DNA of 64,000 nucleotides from Desulfuromonadaceae bacterium. Its GTDB lineage: Bacteria > Desulfobacterota > Desulfuromonadia > Geobacterales > Pseudopelobacteraceae. The position numbers and the translations under genes were made by a program. The notes below the pieces were generated by a model. That model was given only the letters and a program-made list of their open reading frames with translations. It was not told where the DNA came from and searched no databases. The stretch is from NCBI GenBank assembly GCA_028688955.1, contig JAQTXD010000008.1, positions 1 to 64,000 on the forward strand, written 5' to 3'. Each line of letters starts with the position of its first letter. Within the stretch, counting starts at the first letter, position 1. Below, piece after piece: positions 49,779-58,416 of the stretch.

Positions 49779-49790
49779 AGAACGTCGACG

Positions 49791-50765
49791 TTACCTGGAG
49801 AGCCATTTCGCAACATCTTTGGCGTGATACGTGATGATAATATCTGCACCGGCCCGTTTGAACGCGGTCATAGTTTCCAGTACAACCCGCTCCTCCTCGA
49901 TCCATCCCCGCTGCGCTGCGCCCTTGATCATGCTGTACTCACCCGAGACATTGTAGACGGCCAGCGGCAGGTCATACTCGTTGCGCAGATCACGCAGAAT
50001 ATCAAGATACGGCAGACCAGGTTTCACCATAATTATATCAGCCCCCTCATCAATATCCGCTGCAGCCTCACGTAATGCCTCCCGGCGGTTGCCCGGATCC
50101 ATCTGATAGCTGCGACGGTCACCGAACTGCGGAGTTGATTCTGCCGCTTCCCGGAACGGGCCATAGTAGCCGGAGGCATATTTAACCGCATAGCTCATTA
50201 TCGGGATTGAATCGTAGCCGTTATCGTCAAGTATCTCACGAATTGCACCAACCCGACCGTCCATCATATCAGAAGGGGCCACCATATCAGCCCCCGCCTG
50301 CACATGTGAGAGTGCTTCACGTGCCAGCAGATCCAGTGTAGAGTCATTGTCTACATCGCCATTTTTGATAATCCCGCAGTGCCCATGATCAGTATATTCA
50401 CACATGCAGACATCAGTTATTACCGCCAAACCCGGCACCTCTTTTTTAAGCGCCCGAATTGTTTCTTGAATAATACCGGTATCGGAGTAGGCGTCACTGC
50501 CGACGGCGTCCTTTGCCTCAGGTATTCCAAACAGCAGCACGGCCGGAATCCCCAGATCACGAACCTCTTTTGCTTCAGCAAGTACGTGTTCAATTGATTG
50601 CTGATAAATACCGGGCATAGAAGATATTTCTTTTCGTATGCCGCTACCGAAAGCAGAAAACATCGGATACACAAGATCATTAACAGAAAGTGACGTTTCG
50701 CGAACCATACGACGAAACGTTTCACTTCCCCTTATTCTACGAGCACGAAACTGCGGGAAAAACAT
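49791..50765 (-). CDS. hemB: Porphobilinogen synthase (delta-aminolevulinic acid dehydratase)
   Basis: Condenses two 5-aminolevulinate to porphobilinogen for heme, siroheme and cobalamin. ATG 50765 has AGGAGG seven bases upstream; the 31 extra residues of the track ORF are not part of it; 324 aa. Schiff-base lysines are in [14 protein letters not shown] (about 195) and [12 protein letters not shown] (about 248). The metal site [14 protein letters not shown] carries three cysteines, so it is the zinc-dependent type. Standard in every other respect. Confidence 0.95.
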   Translation of the reverse strand: MFFPQFRARRIRGSETFRRMVRETSLSVNDLVYPMFSAFGSGIRKEISSMPGIYQQSIEHVLAEAKEVRDLGIPAVLLFGIPEAKDAVGSDAYSDTGIIQETIRALKKEVPGLAVITDVCMCEYTDHGHCGIIKNGDVDNDSTLDLLAREALSHVQAGADMVAPSDMMDGRVGAIREILDDNGYDSIPIMSYAVKYASGYYGPFREAAESTPQFGDRRSYQMDPGNRREALREAAADIDEGADIIMVKPGLPYLDILRDLRNEYDLPLAVYNVSGEYSMIKGAAQRGWIEEERVVLETMTAFKRAGADIIITYHAKDVAKWLSR

Positions 50766-50990
50766 GGTAACTCCTCCTTTTATACAGGGCAAAACGGTCG
50801 TTTTACGGCCTGGAATATATTTCTGGAGAGTAATGCAGCACGCCTTAAATTGCAAGATTTTCCCAAAAAACTGCTCTTACCTCTGCCACTGGTTACTAAT
50901 ATTCAATCGTTATCATGTGGCCTTTTTTACTTGCATGAAATAAGACTGAAATGGTATTAATAGCCGTTATTAAATTTCGGAGGTGTGCGC

Positions 50991-52391
50991 ATGAAAAAGA
51001 GTGTTGTTTGTACAATGGCAGCAGCCACAATTATTTCGGCAACGGCAGCTTTTGGTGCGGTGAAAGAGGGAAGTTTTGCTGTAACCCCTCTCGTTGGCGG
51101 GTATATTTTTGACGGTGGAAAGTCCCTTGATCCCACCCTTGTTCTCGGGATTCGGGGGGGATACAACTTCACGAAGAATATCGGCATTGAAGCCCTCTAT
51201 GATTATGCCACCCCCACAGACGGAAAATCCAACAGGCTAAAGGATATCTCCCTCCACCGTTTTGGCGGACAGGCGCTCTACCATTTTTTCCCGGACAATG
51301 TTTTCGTACCATATCTGGCAGCAGGCTATTCCGGTGTCAAATATGAAGGTAACGGCGTCAATCAAAAAAAACATGGCGCGTTCGATTACGGTATCGGAGC
51401 CAAGTATTTCATGACAGATGATATTGCTGTTCGTGCCGATGTCCGTCACATTTATTATCGTTATAATACCTGGGATAATAATGATCTTGAGTTTACTCTG
51501 GGAGCATACTTCCAATTTGGAGCTGCCACACCACCTGCAAAGGCGGTTGCTGCACCAACGCCACTGCCTGAGCCGGTTAAGGTCGTTGCCGCCCCGGCAC
51601 CTGAACCGGCGATAGTGGCGCCCGCTCCGGTACCTGTTCCCGTTCCCGTTCCCGTTCCTCCGGCAGATACAGACCATGACGGTGTCATAGACACCCAGGA
51701 CAAATGTCCGGGGACACCGGCAGGGGTAGCGGTTGATGGTAGCGGCTGTCCAATTGACTCAGACAAGGACGGCGTTGCTGATTATCTTGATAAATGCCCG
51801 GCAACACCGGCAGGGGTAGCAGTTGACGGCAGCGGATGCCCGATTGATTCAGACAAGGACGGCGTCGCTGATTATCTTGATAAATGCCCGGCAACACCGG
51901 CAGGGGTAGCGGTTGATACCAGCGGATGCCCGGTGGATTCAGACAAGGACGGCGTCGCTGATTATCTTGACAAATGCCCCGATACACCGGCAGGAGTAGC
52001 GGTAAGTGCCAACGGTTGCCCGCAGGAAGCGGCCAAACGTTTCTGCGATAAACCGGCAGTTATAGAGGTTTCATTCGACACAAACAAAGCTGATCTGAAA
52101 GCCAAATACCATGATGAGCTTGATAAATTGGGCAATTTCCTGAAAGAGTTCCCCGGCTCAAAAGGGACCATTAATGGATACACCGACGCCGATGGCAGCA
52201 AAAATGCCAATCTTAAGCTGTCACAAGCCCGTGCAGAAAGTGTGCGGAATTATATTATCACCAAATTTGCAATCGAGGCAGGACGTATCACCGCGAAAGG
52301 TTATGGACCGGCTAATCCGGTTGCATCAAACAAGACGGCAGAAGGTAAAGCGAAGAACCGTCGTATAGAAGCCGTTTTCAGCTGCGAATAA
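50991..52391 (+). CDS. OmpA/OprF-type porin with TSP3 repeats
   Basis: ATG 50991 follows CGGAGG by seven bases; 466 aa, signal peptide ends AAFG. An eight-stranded beta-barrel (about 22-180), a Pro/Ala linker (PVPVPVPVPPAD), four 30-aa thrombospondin type 3 repeats (DSDKDGVADYLDKCPATPAG type; two Cys each), and a C-terminal OmpA peptidoglycan-binding domain (about 365-466: VIEVSFDTNKADLK, GYTDADGSKNANLKLSQARA, NRRIEAVFSC). It anchors the outer membrane to the cell wall and may form a pore. The TSP3 part binds calcium in other proteins. The next gene is a paralogue with fewer repeats. Confidence 0.9.
   Translation: MKKSVVCTMAAATIISATAAFGAVKEGSFAVTPLVGGYIFDGGKSLDPTLVLGIRGGYNFTKNIGIEALYDYATPTDGKSNRLKDISLHRFGGQALYHFFPDNVFVPYLAAGYSGVKYEGNGVNQKKHGAFDYGIGAKYFMTDDIAVRADVRHIYYRYNTWDNNDLEFTLGAYFQFGAATPPAKAVAAPTPLPEPVKVVAAPAPEPAIVAPAPVPVPVPVPVPPADTDHDGVIDTQDKCPGTPAGVAVDGSGCPIDSDKDGVADYLDKCPATPAGVAVDGSGCPIDSDKDGVADYLDKCPATPAGVAVDTSGCPVDSDKDGVADYLDKCPDTPAGVAVSANGCPQEAAKRFCDKPAVIEVSFDTNKADLKAKYHDELDKLGNFLKEFPGSKGTINGYTDADGSKNANLKLSQARAESVRNYIITKFAIEAGRITAKGYGPANPVASNKTAEGKAKNRRIEAVFSCE
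51666..52025 (+). repeat. Four 90-bp tandem repeats (TSP3)
   Basis: The period is exactly 90 bases: TCAGACAAGGACGGCGT begins at 51759, 51849 and 51939. The second and third copies are nearly identical while the first is diverged. Encodes the thrombospondin type 3 units; a place for expansion by slippage or recombination. Confidence 0.85.
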
Positions 52392-52408
52392 CATCTGCAC
52401 GATAGTCA

Positions 52409-52449
52409 TCCAGATGCCCTTACGGTACATATCCGCAAGGGCATCTGAG
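52409..52449 (+). terminator. Hairpin after first OmpA-type gene
   Basis: CAGATGCCCTT (52411-52421) pairs with AAGGGCATCTG (52437-52447), 15-base loop. Only AGTTT follows, so termination is moderate. Confidence 0.6.
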
Positions 52450-52539
52450 TTTATGCCGCACGCGAATGCAAAGAAAATATAATTACAGCATGCTTACAAA
52501 GCAATGCACCATGTGTGCAGAATCTGAGGGAGTTATTTC

Positions 52540-53724
52540 ATGAATAAACGTGTAATTGCACCTGTCGCCGCAGCCTTGCTCATTTCCGCGACAGCTGCAT
52601 TTGGTGTTGAACAAAAAGGTCAGCTTTCATTTGCACCTGTTACAGGTGGCTACACGTATGATGGAAAGCAGCATCTTAAAGCCGCGCCGCTTTACGGCGC
52701 CAGGCTTGGGTACAACCTGACACCGGATTTTGGCATTGAGGCGCTGATTGACTATGCACGCACCAAGGGCACAAAGAGCACTGATAACACAACCATGTAC
52801 CGTATCGGCACTGACGTTGTTCTCAATCTGCTACCGGACAGTGCGCTGGTCCCTTTTCTGGCTCTTGGTGTATCAGGACTCAGTTTTGATGGTTCCGGGC
52901 AGGATAAAGATTTCCGTGCAGCCTGGGCATACGGTGCCGGCTTCAAGTATTATCTCACAGATGCCATCGCCCTGCGTGGTGACGTCCGACATATCATCTA
53001 TAATCACAACGCCACGACCCTGAACAACCTTGAATACATCGTGGGCGTACATATTCCGTTCGGGGCCACGAAACGGTCACTCAAGCCGGCGGAATCCACC
53101 CAGAATGCTCCGGCACCAGTTCCCGCCAAGAGTGTTGCAGTTGCGGCCTCAACAGAAGCTCCGCTGATTCCCGCTCCCGCCGCGGCACTACCTGCACCGA
53201 ATTCCCCGACACGAATTGTTCTGCCCGTACTGAGCAGTACCGCTGATTCCGATAACGACGGAGTTAATGACTCATTGGACCGGTGCCCGAAGACCCCTCC
53301 CGGAGTTGCCGTAGATGCGTTCGGCTGCCCGAAAAACGATCGACTGGCACAAAAAGCTGAAACGGCAAAACGCTTCTGTGACAAACCCGTTGTACTTACC
53401 GTTTCGTTTGATTCCGGAAAAGCAGAAATAAAACCTGAATTTCGTGACGAACTGGTGCGTATCGCCTATTTCCTGAAAGAGTTTCCCGAGGCACGGGGCA
53501 CTATAGAAGGATACACCGATAACGTCGGCAATGCGGCTGCAAACACGTCGCTTTCTCAGCGACGGGCAGACACGGTTCGTGCCTATATCATCAATAATTT
53601 TGGTATTGCACCTGCCCGCATTGCCGCAAAGGGCTTTGGGCCGGATAAGCCGCGGGAAACGAACAAAACAGCTGCAGGCAAGGCAAAAAATCGACGTATT
53701 GAAGCAGTATTCACCTGTAACTAG
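52540..53724 (+). CDS. OmpA/OprF-type porin with one TSP3 repeat
   Basis: 394 aa paralogue of the preceding gene: signal peptide ends TAAFG, barrel about 20-175, Ala/Pro linker (about 190-230), a single TSP3 unit (DSDNDGVNDSLDRCPKTPPG) and the OmpA C-terminal domain (VLTVSFDSGKAEIK, GYTDNVGNAAANTSLSQRRA, RRIEAVFTC). The two genes share signal peptide, barrel and C-terminal domain, so they derive from tandem duplication followed by loss or gain of TSP3 copies. Weak AG-rich Shine-Dalgarno before ATG 52540. Confidence 0.9.
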   Translation: MNKRVIAPVAAALLISATAAFGVEQKGQLSFAPVTGGYTYDGKQHLKAAPLYGARLGYNLTPDFGIEALIDYARTKGTKSTDNTTMYRIGTDVVLNLLPDSALVPFLALGVSGLSFDGSGQDKDFRAAWAYGAGFKYYLTDAIALRGDVRHIIYNHNATTLNNLEYIVGVHIPFGATKRSLKPAESTQNAPAPVPAKSVAVAASTEAPLIPAPAAALPAPNSPTRIVLPVLSSTADSDNDGVNDSLDRCPKTPPGVAVDAFGCPKNDRLAQKAETAKRFCDKPVVLTVSFDSGKAEIKPEFRDELVRIAYFLKEFPEARGTIEGYTDNVGNAAANTSLSQRRADTVRAYIINNFGIAPARIAAKGFGPDKPRETNKTAAGKAKNRRIEAVFTCN

Positions 53725-53738
53725 CAAACATTCCAAAT

Positions 53739-53787
53739 AAAACAGAGAGAGGGGCCCCGCAGTACCTGGGGCCCCTCTCTCTGTTTC
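53739..53787. terminator. Strong bidirectional terminator
   Basis: AAACAGAGAGAGGGGCCCC (53740-53758) pairs perfectly with GGGGCCCCTCTCTCTGTTT (53768-53786); nine-base loop. Nineteen base pairs with A/T ends; serves the convergent genes on both sides. Confidence 0.9.
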
Positions 53788-53804
53788 AGACAAGCATGGT
53801 GAAA

Positions 53805-54149
53805 CTAATTTTTACGGCGATCCTTAAGGGAGATCACCTTTGGTGCCCCCCCTTCCTGACGCTCTTTCTGGATACGCTCCTTCTCGGCATTTTCGTTAAC
53901 AATATGTTCAAGCTCCACAGGGGAAACAATATCTTCCAACCGGAGCGGAGTCCCTCCCATGGTAAAATCAGCTCCTTCAAGCTGATGTTCGTCAAGTATC
54001 CAGGTAAACACCTGAAGCGGAAACGTCAGCACCAGCAACTTGACCTGCCACCAGCCAGGCTTGATATCGGGAACAATCTCTTCAACACGGGCATAAAATC
54101 CCGGCTTATTATCTACATGAATAAGAACCAGATCATATATTGTCGCCAT
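53805..54149 (-). CDS. Unknown soluble protein, 114 aa
   Basis: Compact protein starting MATIYDLVLIHVDNKPGFYA, with a beta-rich first half (VEEIVPDIKPGWWQVKLLVLTFPLQ) and a polar coiled-coil-like second half rich in E, K and R (ELEHIVNENAEKERIQKERQ). No cysteine, no membrane segment. AAGG lies upstream of ATG 54149. Downstream of the 54176 gene by 26 bases on the same strand, so probably the same operon. Not recognised; possibly a small Geobacter-specific conserved protein. Confidence 0.65.
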   Translation of the reverse strand: MATIYDLVLIHVDNKPGFYARVEEIVPDIKPGWWQVKLLVLTFPLQVFTWILDEHQLEGADFTMGGTPLRLEDIVSPVELEHIVNENAEKERIQKERQEGGAPKVISLKDRRKN

Positions 54150-54175
54150 TATACGTGCCTTTACACCTTATAAAT

Positions 54176-54697
54176 TTATATCAACGCCTTACTTTCCGCC
54201 CAAAGCAACAGCGGAGTACCCACCTTTTCACCGGTCAAGCGGGAAGCTTCATCAATACATTTCCGCAGATTCTGTTCCTCTGACGCAATCTTTGCTCTCG
54301 CCCGCGGCATCAGCATAAGGTCCAGCCTATCGCAGATAAAGAGGACGCAATCAGCCGGCCGCAAGCCGGGTTCCATGGCACAGCCGGCTTCACCGCCATA
54401 GGGGCAGAGCGGTTTCTGAGAAAAATTTGCTGCAGTCTGCACAGCTGATGTGATGTACGTAATGGCATCCAATACGTTAATCCGGTATTTGCCGTTCAAA
54501 CAACACTGTCCCTGACATTCCCGGCAAACAGAAGCAGAATCCACTTCTGCAACAATGCCTGAAAGTTCCTCTTTTATCTCCCGGTATCGGGTCAGAAGCG
54601 GCATCAGCTTCAAACGGACTTCAGCGGGGCAATCCGACAACAGATTACTGATATGTATTCTACCGAGATCCCACGCCTGCTGGTCATCCACGTTCAT
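54176..54697 (-). CDS. Cysteine-cluster protein, YkgJ/UPF0153-like
   Basis: 173 aa cytoplasmic protein with CRECQGQCCLNG (about 58-69), matching the CxxCxGxCC cluster of the YkgJ/UPF0153 type thought to bind zinc or an Fe-S cluster. Further cysteines are at LCPYGGEAGC (about 97-106) and DCVLFICDRLD (about 115). A helical C-terminal region follows. SD AAAGG is close to ATG 54697. It sits between the rnpB gene and the 114-aa gene. The exact function of this group is unknown. Confidence 0.7.
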   Translation of the reverse strand: MNVDDQQAWDLGRIHISNLLSDCPAEVRLKLMPLLTRYREIKEELSGIVAEVDSASVCRECQGQCCLNGKYRINVLDAITYITSAVQTAANFSQKPLCPYGGEAGCAMEPGLRPADCVLFICDRLDLMLMPRARAKIASEEQNLRKCIDEASRLTGEKVGTPLLLWAESKALI

Positions 54698-54728
54698 CCT
54701 GCCTTTTCGTGTGAGTCATGTCAATATT

Positions 54729-55100
54729 GGTTGAAGCAGTTCGTAAGCCGGGTTCTGTTCCCGGGTCGGGTTACCCCTTCCCGGACGATGGTCATTCATC
54801 TGGGTATGCCGTTACCGACACCCTCAAGCAACCAACCCGGAGGCACGGGCGGGCCGCCCTTAACGCCTCCCTATTTGGTCTTGCTCCTGACGGGGTTTAC
54901 CTGTCATCTGACGTCACCGCCAGACCCGGTGAGCTCTTACCTCACCCTTTCACCCTTACCTGCCAAGGCAGGCGGACTTCTCTCTGTGGCACTTTTCCCT
55001 GGGGTCACCCCCGCTGGACGTTATCCAGCGTCACGCCCTATGGAGCCCGGACTTTCCTCCACCGGACGAGCCGGCAGCGGCCATCTGAACTACTTCAACC
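54729..55100 (-). ncRNA. rnpB: RNase P RNA (class A)
   Basis: Catalytic RNA of RNase P, which matures tRNA 5' ends. Minus-strand sequence begins GGTTGAAGTAGTTCAGATGG and ends in AACTGCTTCAACC; the ends pair to form P1. Universal blocks are present: GAGGAAAGTCCGGGCTCC near the 5' end (CR I), and near the 3' end the ACAGAACCCGGCTTAC block. About 372 nt, as expected for type A. The ORF track lists shadow ORFs here that should be ignored. Confidence 0.95.
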
Positions 55101-55150
55101 AAAATGTAAGCAGAAGCGTGGTCCACGAACCAAATCGCCCCTTGCAATTA

Positions 55151-55867
55151 TTATTGAGGCTGCTGCAACTTAAGAATAAGAATGCGCTGGCAGTGTGGAC
55201 AGGCAAGCAATTCCTCATATTTGTACAGATTGTTATACAGCTGCGGTGGCAGGTGCATGTTACACCCCATGCAGTAACCGTCACGGGCAATTGCAAGAGC
55301 ACGTCCACGACGTTGTTCACGCAGTATTGTGAATTTTTTCACGAGACTGGCGGGCATGCCTTTGGTGACGTTCTCTCTCCGCTCAATATCGGCATCGATT
55401 TTTGACTGAATCGCATCAATTTCGGCCTGCTTGGCGGCGACCCTTTGAGCGGAATTTTCTGCCAGCTCATCGCAGGTACTCTTCTTTGCTGCCAACTCCG
55501 TGGAAGACTCCTCAATCTGGCTGATCTTCTGCAGCAGCAACTCCTCAAGATCTGTTACCTGCTTCCGTGCTGCCGTAATTTCACGACCAACCGCCTGGAA
55601 CTCTTTGTTCGTCTTGATTTCCTTCATGTTTGATTCTGATCGAGTAATATTCTCCAGTTCTGCGGCGTGCGTTGATTCCAACTCAGCTTTTTCAGATTCA
55701 AGCTTGGTCAGATTAACCTCAAGAAGCGCGACCTCTTCCCGCACACGCTCCACCCCCTGATTAATTCCACTCAACTCGGCCTCTAAGCCGCTCTGAGCTT
55801 CCTTAAGAGCGTCTATCTGCTGATCGACCTCCTGTAATTCTTCCAGCATATCCAGTTTCTTTTTCAA
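55151..55867 (-). CDS. Coiled-coil zinc-ribbon protein (DUF164/CdsZ-like)
   Basis: TTG 55867 has GGGAG seven bases upstream and lies clear of the neighbouring gene's end; 238 aa. Residues about 1-165 form a long heptad-rich coiled coil (LEELQEVDQQIDALKEAQ), followed by a C-terminal zinc ribbon CMGCNMHLPP (about 196) and LLACPHCQRIL (about 219). This family (CT398/CdsZ) binds secretion ATPases or RNA-polymerase sigma-54 in Chlamydia and is general in bacteria. It lies between rnpB and the Nif3-like gene, as in many Geobacter genomes. Confidence 0.85.
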   Translation of the reverse strand: MKKKLDMLEELQEVDQQIDALKEAQSGLEAELSGINQGVERVREEVALLEVNLTKLESEKAELESTHAAELENITRSESNMKEIKTNKEFQAVGREITAARKQVTDLEELLLQKISQIEESSTELAAKKSTCDELAENSAQRVAAKQAEIDAIQSKIDADIERRENVTKGMPASLVKKFTILREQRRGRALAIARDGYCMGCNMHLPPQLYNNLYKYEELLACPHCQRILILKLQQPQ

Positions 55868-55907
55868 AATCAGTCTCCCTTGCTGCACATTAGTTTTGTT
55901 TCCCCAG

Positions 55908-57026
55908 CTATATTCGAAACGGATCCAGTTCCGTTTGGCATGTTTCGACAGTGCACCCCAGATATCCGGCAGCGACAAGCAGCTGACCAAGCCGTTCCGT
56001 TATTTCATGTGCCATGATTATTTCTGTTGGAAAATGACCGGCATCAATCAGGGCAATCCCCGCATCCTCTGCGTCACGCGCCTCATGATATTTTACGTCA
56101 CCGGTCACCAGTACATCCGCGCCGGAGCAAACCGCCTCCCGCAACAGCGAAGCTCCACTGCCACTGCAGAGTGCCACCTTAGATATTTTGGTTTCCGGGT
56201 CCCCTACGTAGCGAAGCGCCGGAGCAGCGAGTATGGTTCTCAACGTGGCAGCGTACTCTCCCAACGTGAGAGGTTCCTGTAAAGAACCTATCCGTCCAAG
56301 ACCAAGCTTTTCCCCTTCATTCAGAAGCGGATAGAGATCAAAAGCCGGCTCCTCGTAAGGATGCACCGCACGTAGCTTCTTCAGCGCATGTGGTACCCGG
56401 GCGCGGAGAATCAGCAGTTCAAGCCGTTCCTCAGGAACGGCTGACATTCCCCCGATTGATCCGATGTATGGCTCAGCACCTTCAAGCGGCGTGAATGTCC
56501 CTATTCCGTCTGCGGCAAAAGAACAATCACTGTAATTACCCTGTTGTGCGCTGAACGGAAAAAGCGCAGAGCGCACGTGCCCAAGGTGCCCGGCAGGTAC
56601 AAACACAACCAGTTTTACAAGCTCACCGGTTGTTGTCACTTTGAGGGGGACAGCATTTGAAAGCCCGATTTTAGAGGCGAGCAGATCATTCAGTCCGCCA
56701 CGGGCAATATCATAGTTCGTATGAAGGGTAACTATCGAAAGCCCCCCCTTTATTGCCGTATGTATGGTAGCGCCAAGAGTAGTTGCAGTTGATATGGACT
56801 TGAGCGGTTTGAATATCAGGGGATGATGTGTGATGAGTAGTTGGCAGGATGCTGCGAGAGCAGTGTTGACAGCGGCAGGCGTTGGATCGAGTGCAACCAT
56901 GATTCGTGTTACTTCGCCAGCAGGGTCACCAACCTGAATGCCAGGATTGTCCCACGCTTCTGCCAATACCTGTGGAGCTATTTTGTTAATGATACCAACT
57001 ATGTCCGCTATTTTTGGAATTTTCAT
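55908..57026 (-). CDS. Nif3-like dinuclear metal protein
   Basis: 372 aa protein of the Nif3/GTP cyclohydrolase I type 2 family (YbgI). N-terminal WDNPGIQVGD (about 25-34), metal-binding LLITHHPLIFKPLK (about 63-76) and THHTNYD-like TLHTNYDIARGGLND (about 103), plus the C-terminal GDVKYHEARDAEDAGIALIDAGHFPTE quoted in part. The length and the middle insert (about 130-240, containing a CutA-like fold) are typical of the long form. Biochemical role is unsettled; possibly iron or nucleotide metabolism. ATG 57026. Confidence 0.87.
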   Translation of the reverse strand: MKIPKIADIVGIINKIAPQVLAEAWDNPGIQVGDPAGEVTRIMVALDPTPAAVNTALAASCQLLITHHPLIFKPLKSISTATTLGATIHTAIKGGLSIVTLHTNYDIARGGLNDLLASKIGLSNAVPLKVTTTGELVKLVVFVPAGHLGHVRSALFPFSAQQGNYSDCSFAADGIGTFTPLEGAEPYIGSIGGMSAVPEERLELLILRARVPHALKKLRAVHPYEEPAFDLYPLLNEGEKLGLGRIGSLQEPLTLGEYAATLRTILAAPALRYVGDPETKISKVALCSGSGASLLREAVCSGADVLVTGDVKYHEARDAEDAGIALIDAGHFPTEIIMAHEITERLGQLLVAAGYLGCTVETCQTELDPFRI

Positions 57027-57032
57027 CGGCTA

Positions 57033-57070
57033 TAATTAAAAAGAGTGCAACCTTGCGGTGTTGCACTCTC
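57033..57070 (-). terminator. Terminator of the tRNA transcript
   Basis: AGAGTGCAAC (57042-57051) pairs with GTTGCACTCT (57060-57069). On the minus strand the stem is followed by TTTTTAATT. It lies between the tRNA and the Nif3-like gene. Confidence 0.8.
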
Positions 57071-57143
57071 GTGGTGAGGTATGATAGCGGGGCGTTCCCA
57101 AATATCTGGCCGGCATCCGGCGTTTATCCCTCGCTGTATGAAA

Positions 57144-57220
57144 TGGTGGGCCCACCAGGACTCGAACCTGGGACCAACCGGTTATGAGCCGGTGGCTCTA
57201 GCCAACTGAGCTATAGGCCC
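57144..57220 (-). tRNA. tRNA with CAU anticodon (Ile2 more likely than Met)
   Basis: Full 77-nt cloverleaf with encoded CCA, minus strand: GGGCCTATAGCTCAG at the 5' end, anticodon loop CTCATAA, TTCGAGT T-loop, TGGGCCCACCA at the 3' end. The acceptor stem has C4-G69 and C5-G68, determinants used by TilS in E. coli for tRNA-Ile2 (lysidine), which is why I lean to Ile2; elongator Met cannot be excluded. Confidence 0.9.
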
Positions 57221-57287
57221 GTAGGGGAGTTGCATAATAGAGGAGGCACACACCCCTGTCAAGTACTATTTGAGCAGTTTTCAGCAG

Positions 57288-57851
57288 TTATGCGCGGGAC
57301 AGGAAGCGGCCGTCGCGGGTGTCTACTTTTACCTTTTCACCCGCCTCGAGGTACGGAGGAACCCTGACTTTCAAGCCGGTTTCAAGAAGCGCTTCCTTTG
57401 TTTCTGCCGTCGCAGTCGCATTTTTCATGACTGGCGGCGTCTCTGTCACCGTTAACTCTACCGTCATAGGCAAATCAACATTTACCAGTCGCCCCTCAAA
57501 CAGTCCCAGGACAACTTCCAGCCCATCAAGCAGATAGAGTGAAAGCGGCTCAAATTCTTCCGCAGGCATCTCGAACTGTTCGTAGTTCTCCATATCCATA
57601 AAAACGCCGTTACCGCCATCAGCATAGAGGAACTGCCCTTTATGGCGTTCAAAATCGGCCTCATCCACTTTGTCGCCGGAACGGAACGTCTTCTCCAATA
57701 CCTGACCGGTGATCAGGTTGCGGTATTTGGTCTTTACCATTGTATTGGCGCCACGGGCAGTGGGCGAGCTGATGTTGATTTCGGTGATCAGGCAGGGGGC
57801 ACCATCCAGTTGAATGACAAGACCCTTTTTAAAGTCGGATGTTGAAAACAT
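57288..57851 (-). CDS. yeiP: Elongation factor P-like protein EfpL (YeiP)
   Basis: 187 aa, three beta domains as in EF-P (KOW-like, OB, C-terminal). The first-domain tip reads SSPTARGANTMVK, matching the SPTARGAATLYK of E. coli YeiP/EfpL rather than the PGKG of EF-P; thus the residue that is lysylated or hydroxylated in EF-P is replaced by arginine. C-terminal RFLSRA also follows the YeiP type. EfpL relieves ribosome stalling at polyproline and related motifs without modification. A separate canonical efp is expected elsewhere. Called EF-P by name only would be wrong. Confidence 0.88.
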   Translation of the reverse strand: MFSTSDFKKGLVIQLDGAPCLITEINISSPTARGANTMVKTKYRNLITGQVLEKTFRSGDKVDEADFERHKGQFLYADGGNGVFMDMENYEQFEMPAEEFEPLSLYLLDGLEVVLGLFEGRLVNVDLPMTVELTVTETPPVMKNATATAETKEALLETGLKVRVPPYLEAGEKVKVDTRDGRFLSRA

Positions 57852-57899
57852 AAATGCAGCTTCTCCTTGATATTGTGTATAGCAATAGCCGCAGGCTAA

Positions 57900-58328
57900 T
57901 TACTTTCGATATTCTGCCGTAGGCCAGAACGGAATGCCGCCACGCGGGGTAAATTCTCCCCGCACGATCAGATAAACCGGCCTGAGCAGCGTGACCAGAT
58001 CATTGCAGATGCGATTGACACCGGCCTCGTGAAACTCGCCGTGCATACGGAACGACCCGAGGTACAACTTCAAACTCTTGCTCTCTACACACCACTGGTC
58101 CGGCTGATAATCAATGATGATCTTCCCGAAATCCGGCTGCCCGGTCATCGGACAGAGACAGGTAAACTCAGGACATTCAATGTGCAGAGTCCCGACGGCA
58201 CCGACCGGGTTCAGATCCGCCTGGGCAAACGGGTTCGGAAACGCTTCCAGCAAACCTGCATCCGGCTTGTCGTAATTATATACGGTTGCACCGGCACCGA
58301 GAGATTTCAATTGAGCATGCAATTCCAT
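57900..58328 (-). CDS. queF: NADPH-dependent 7-cyano-7-deazaguanine reductase
   Basis: Reduces preQ0 to preQ1 for tRNA queuosine. 142 aa is the short, unimodular type I QueF. Catalytic cysteine in EFTCLCPMTGQPDFG (Cys of LCP), NADPH/substrate motif ESKSLKLYLGSFRMHGEFHE (about 83-102, with the catalytic Asp/His partners) and the C-terminal RGGIPFWPTAEY. Stop to stop distance to efpL is 49 bases upstream; may be a joint transcript with efpL. Full and intact. Confidence 0.94.
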   Translation of the reverse strand: MELHAQLKSLGAGATVYNYDKPDAGLLEAFPNPFAQADLNPVGAVGTLHIECPEFTCLCPMTGQPDFGKIIIDYQPDQWCVESKSLKLYLGSFRMHGEFHEAGVNRICNDLVTLLRPVYLIVRGEFTPRGGIPFWPTAEYRK

Positions 58329-58416
58329 TATTCACTTCCTGAGCGACATAGGTAGGCAAAGGGGGGACAGCATAGCAATGAAGCGAACTGCAGGCAATCT
58401 TTTTTACGGACTGTTG

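Noticed and set aside
49781-49792. Palindrome AACGTCGACGTT between L,D-transpeptidase and hemB
   Set aside because: Perfect 12-bp palindrome but no loop and no T-run, so not a terminator; probably chance.
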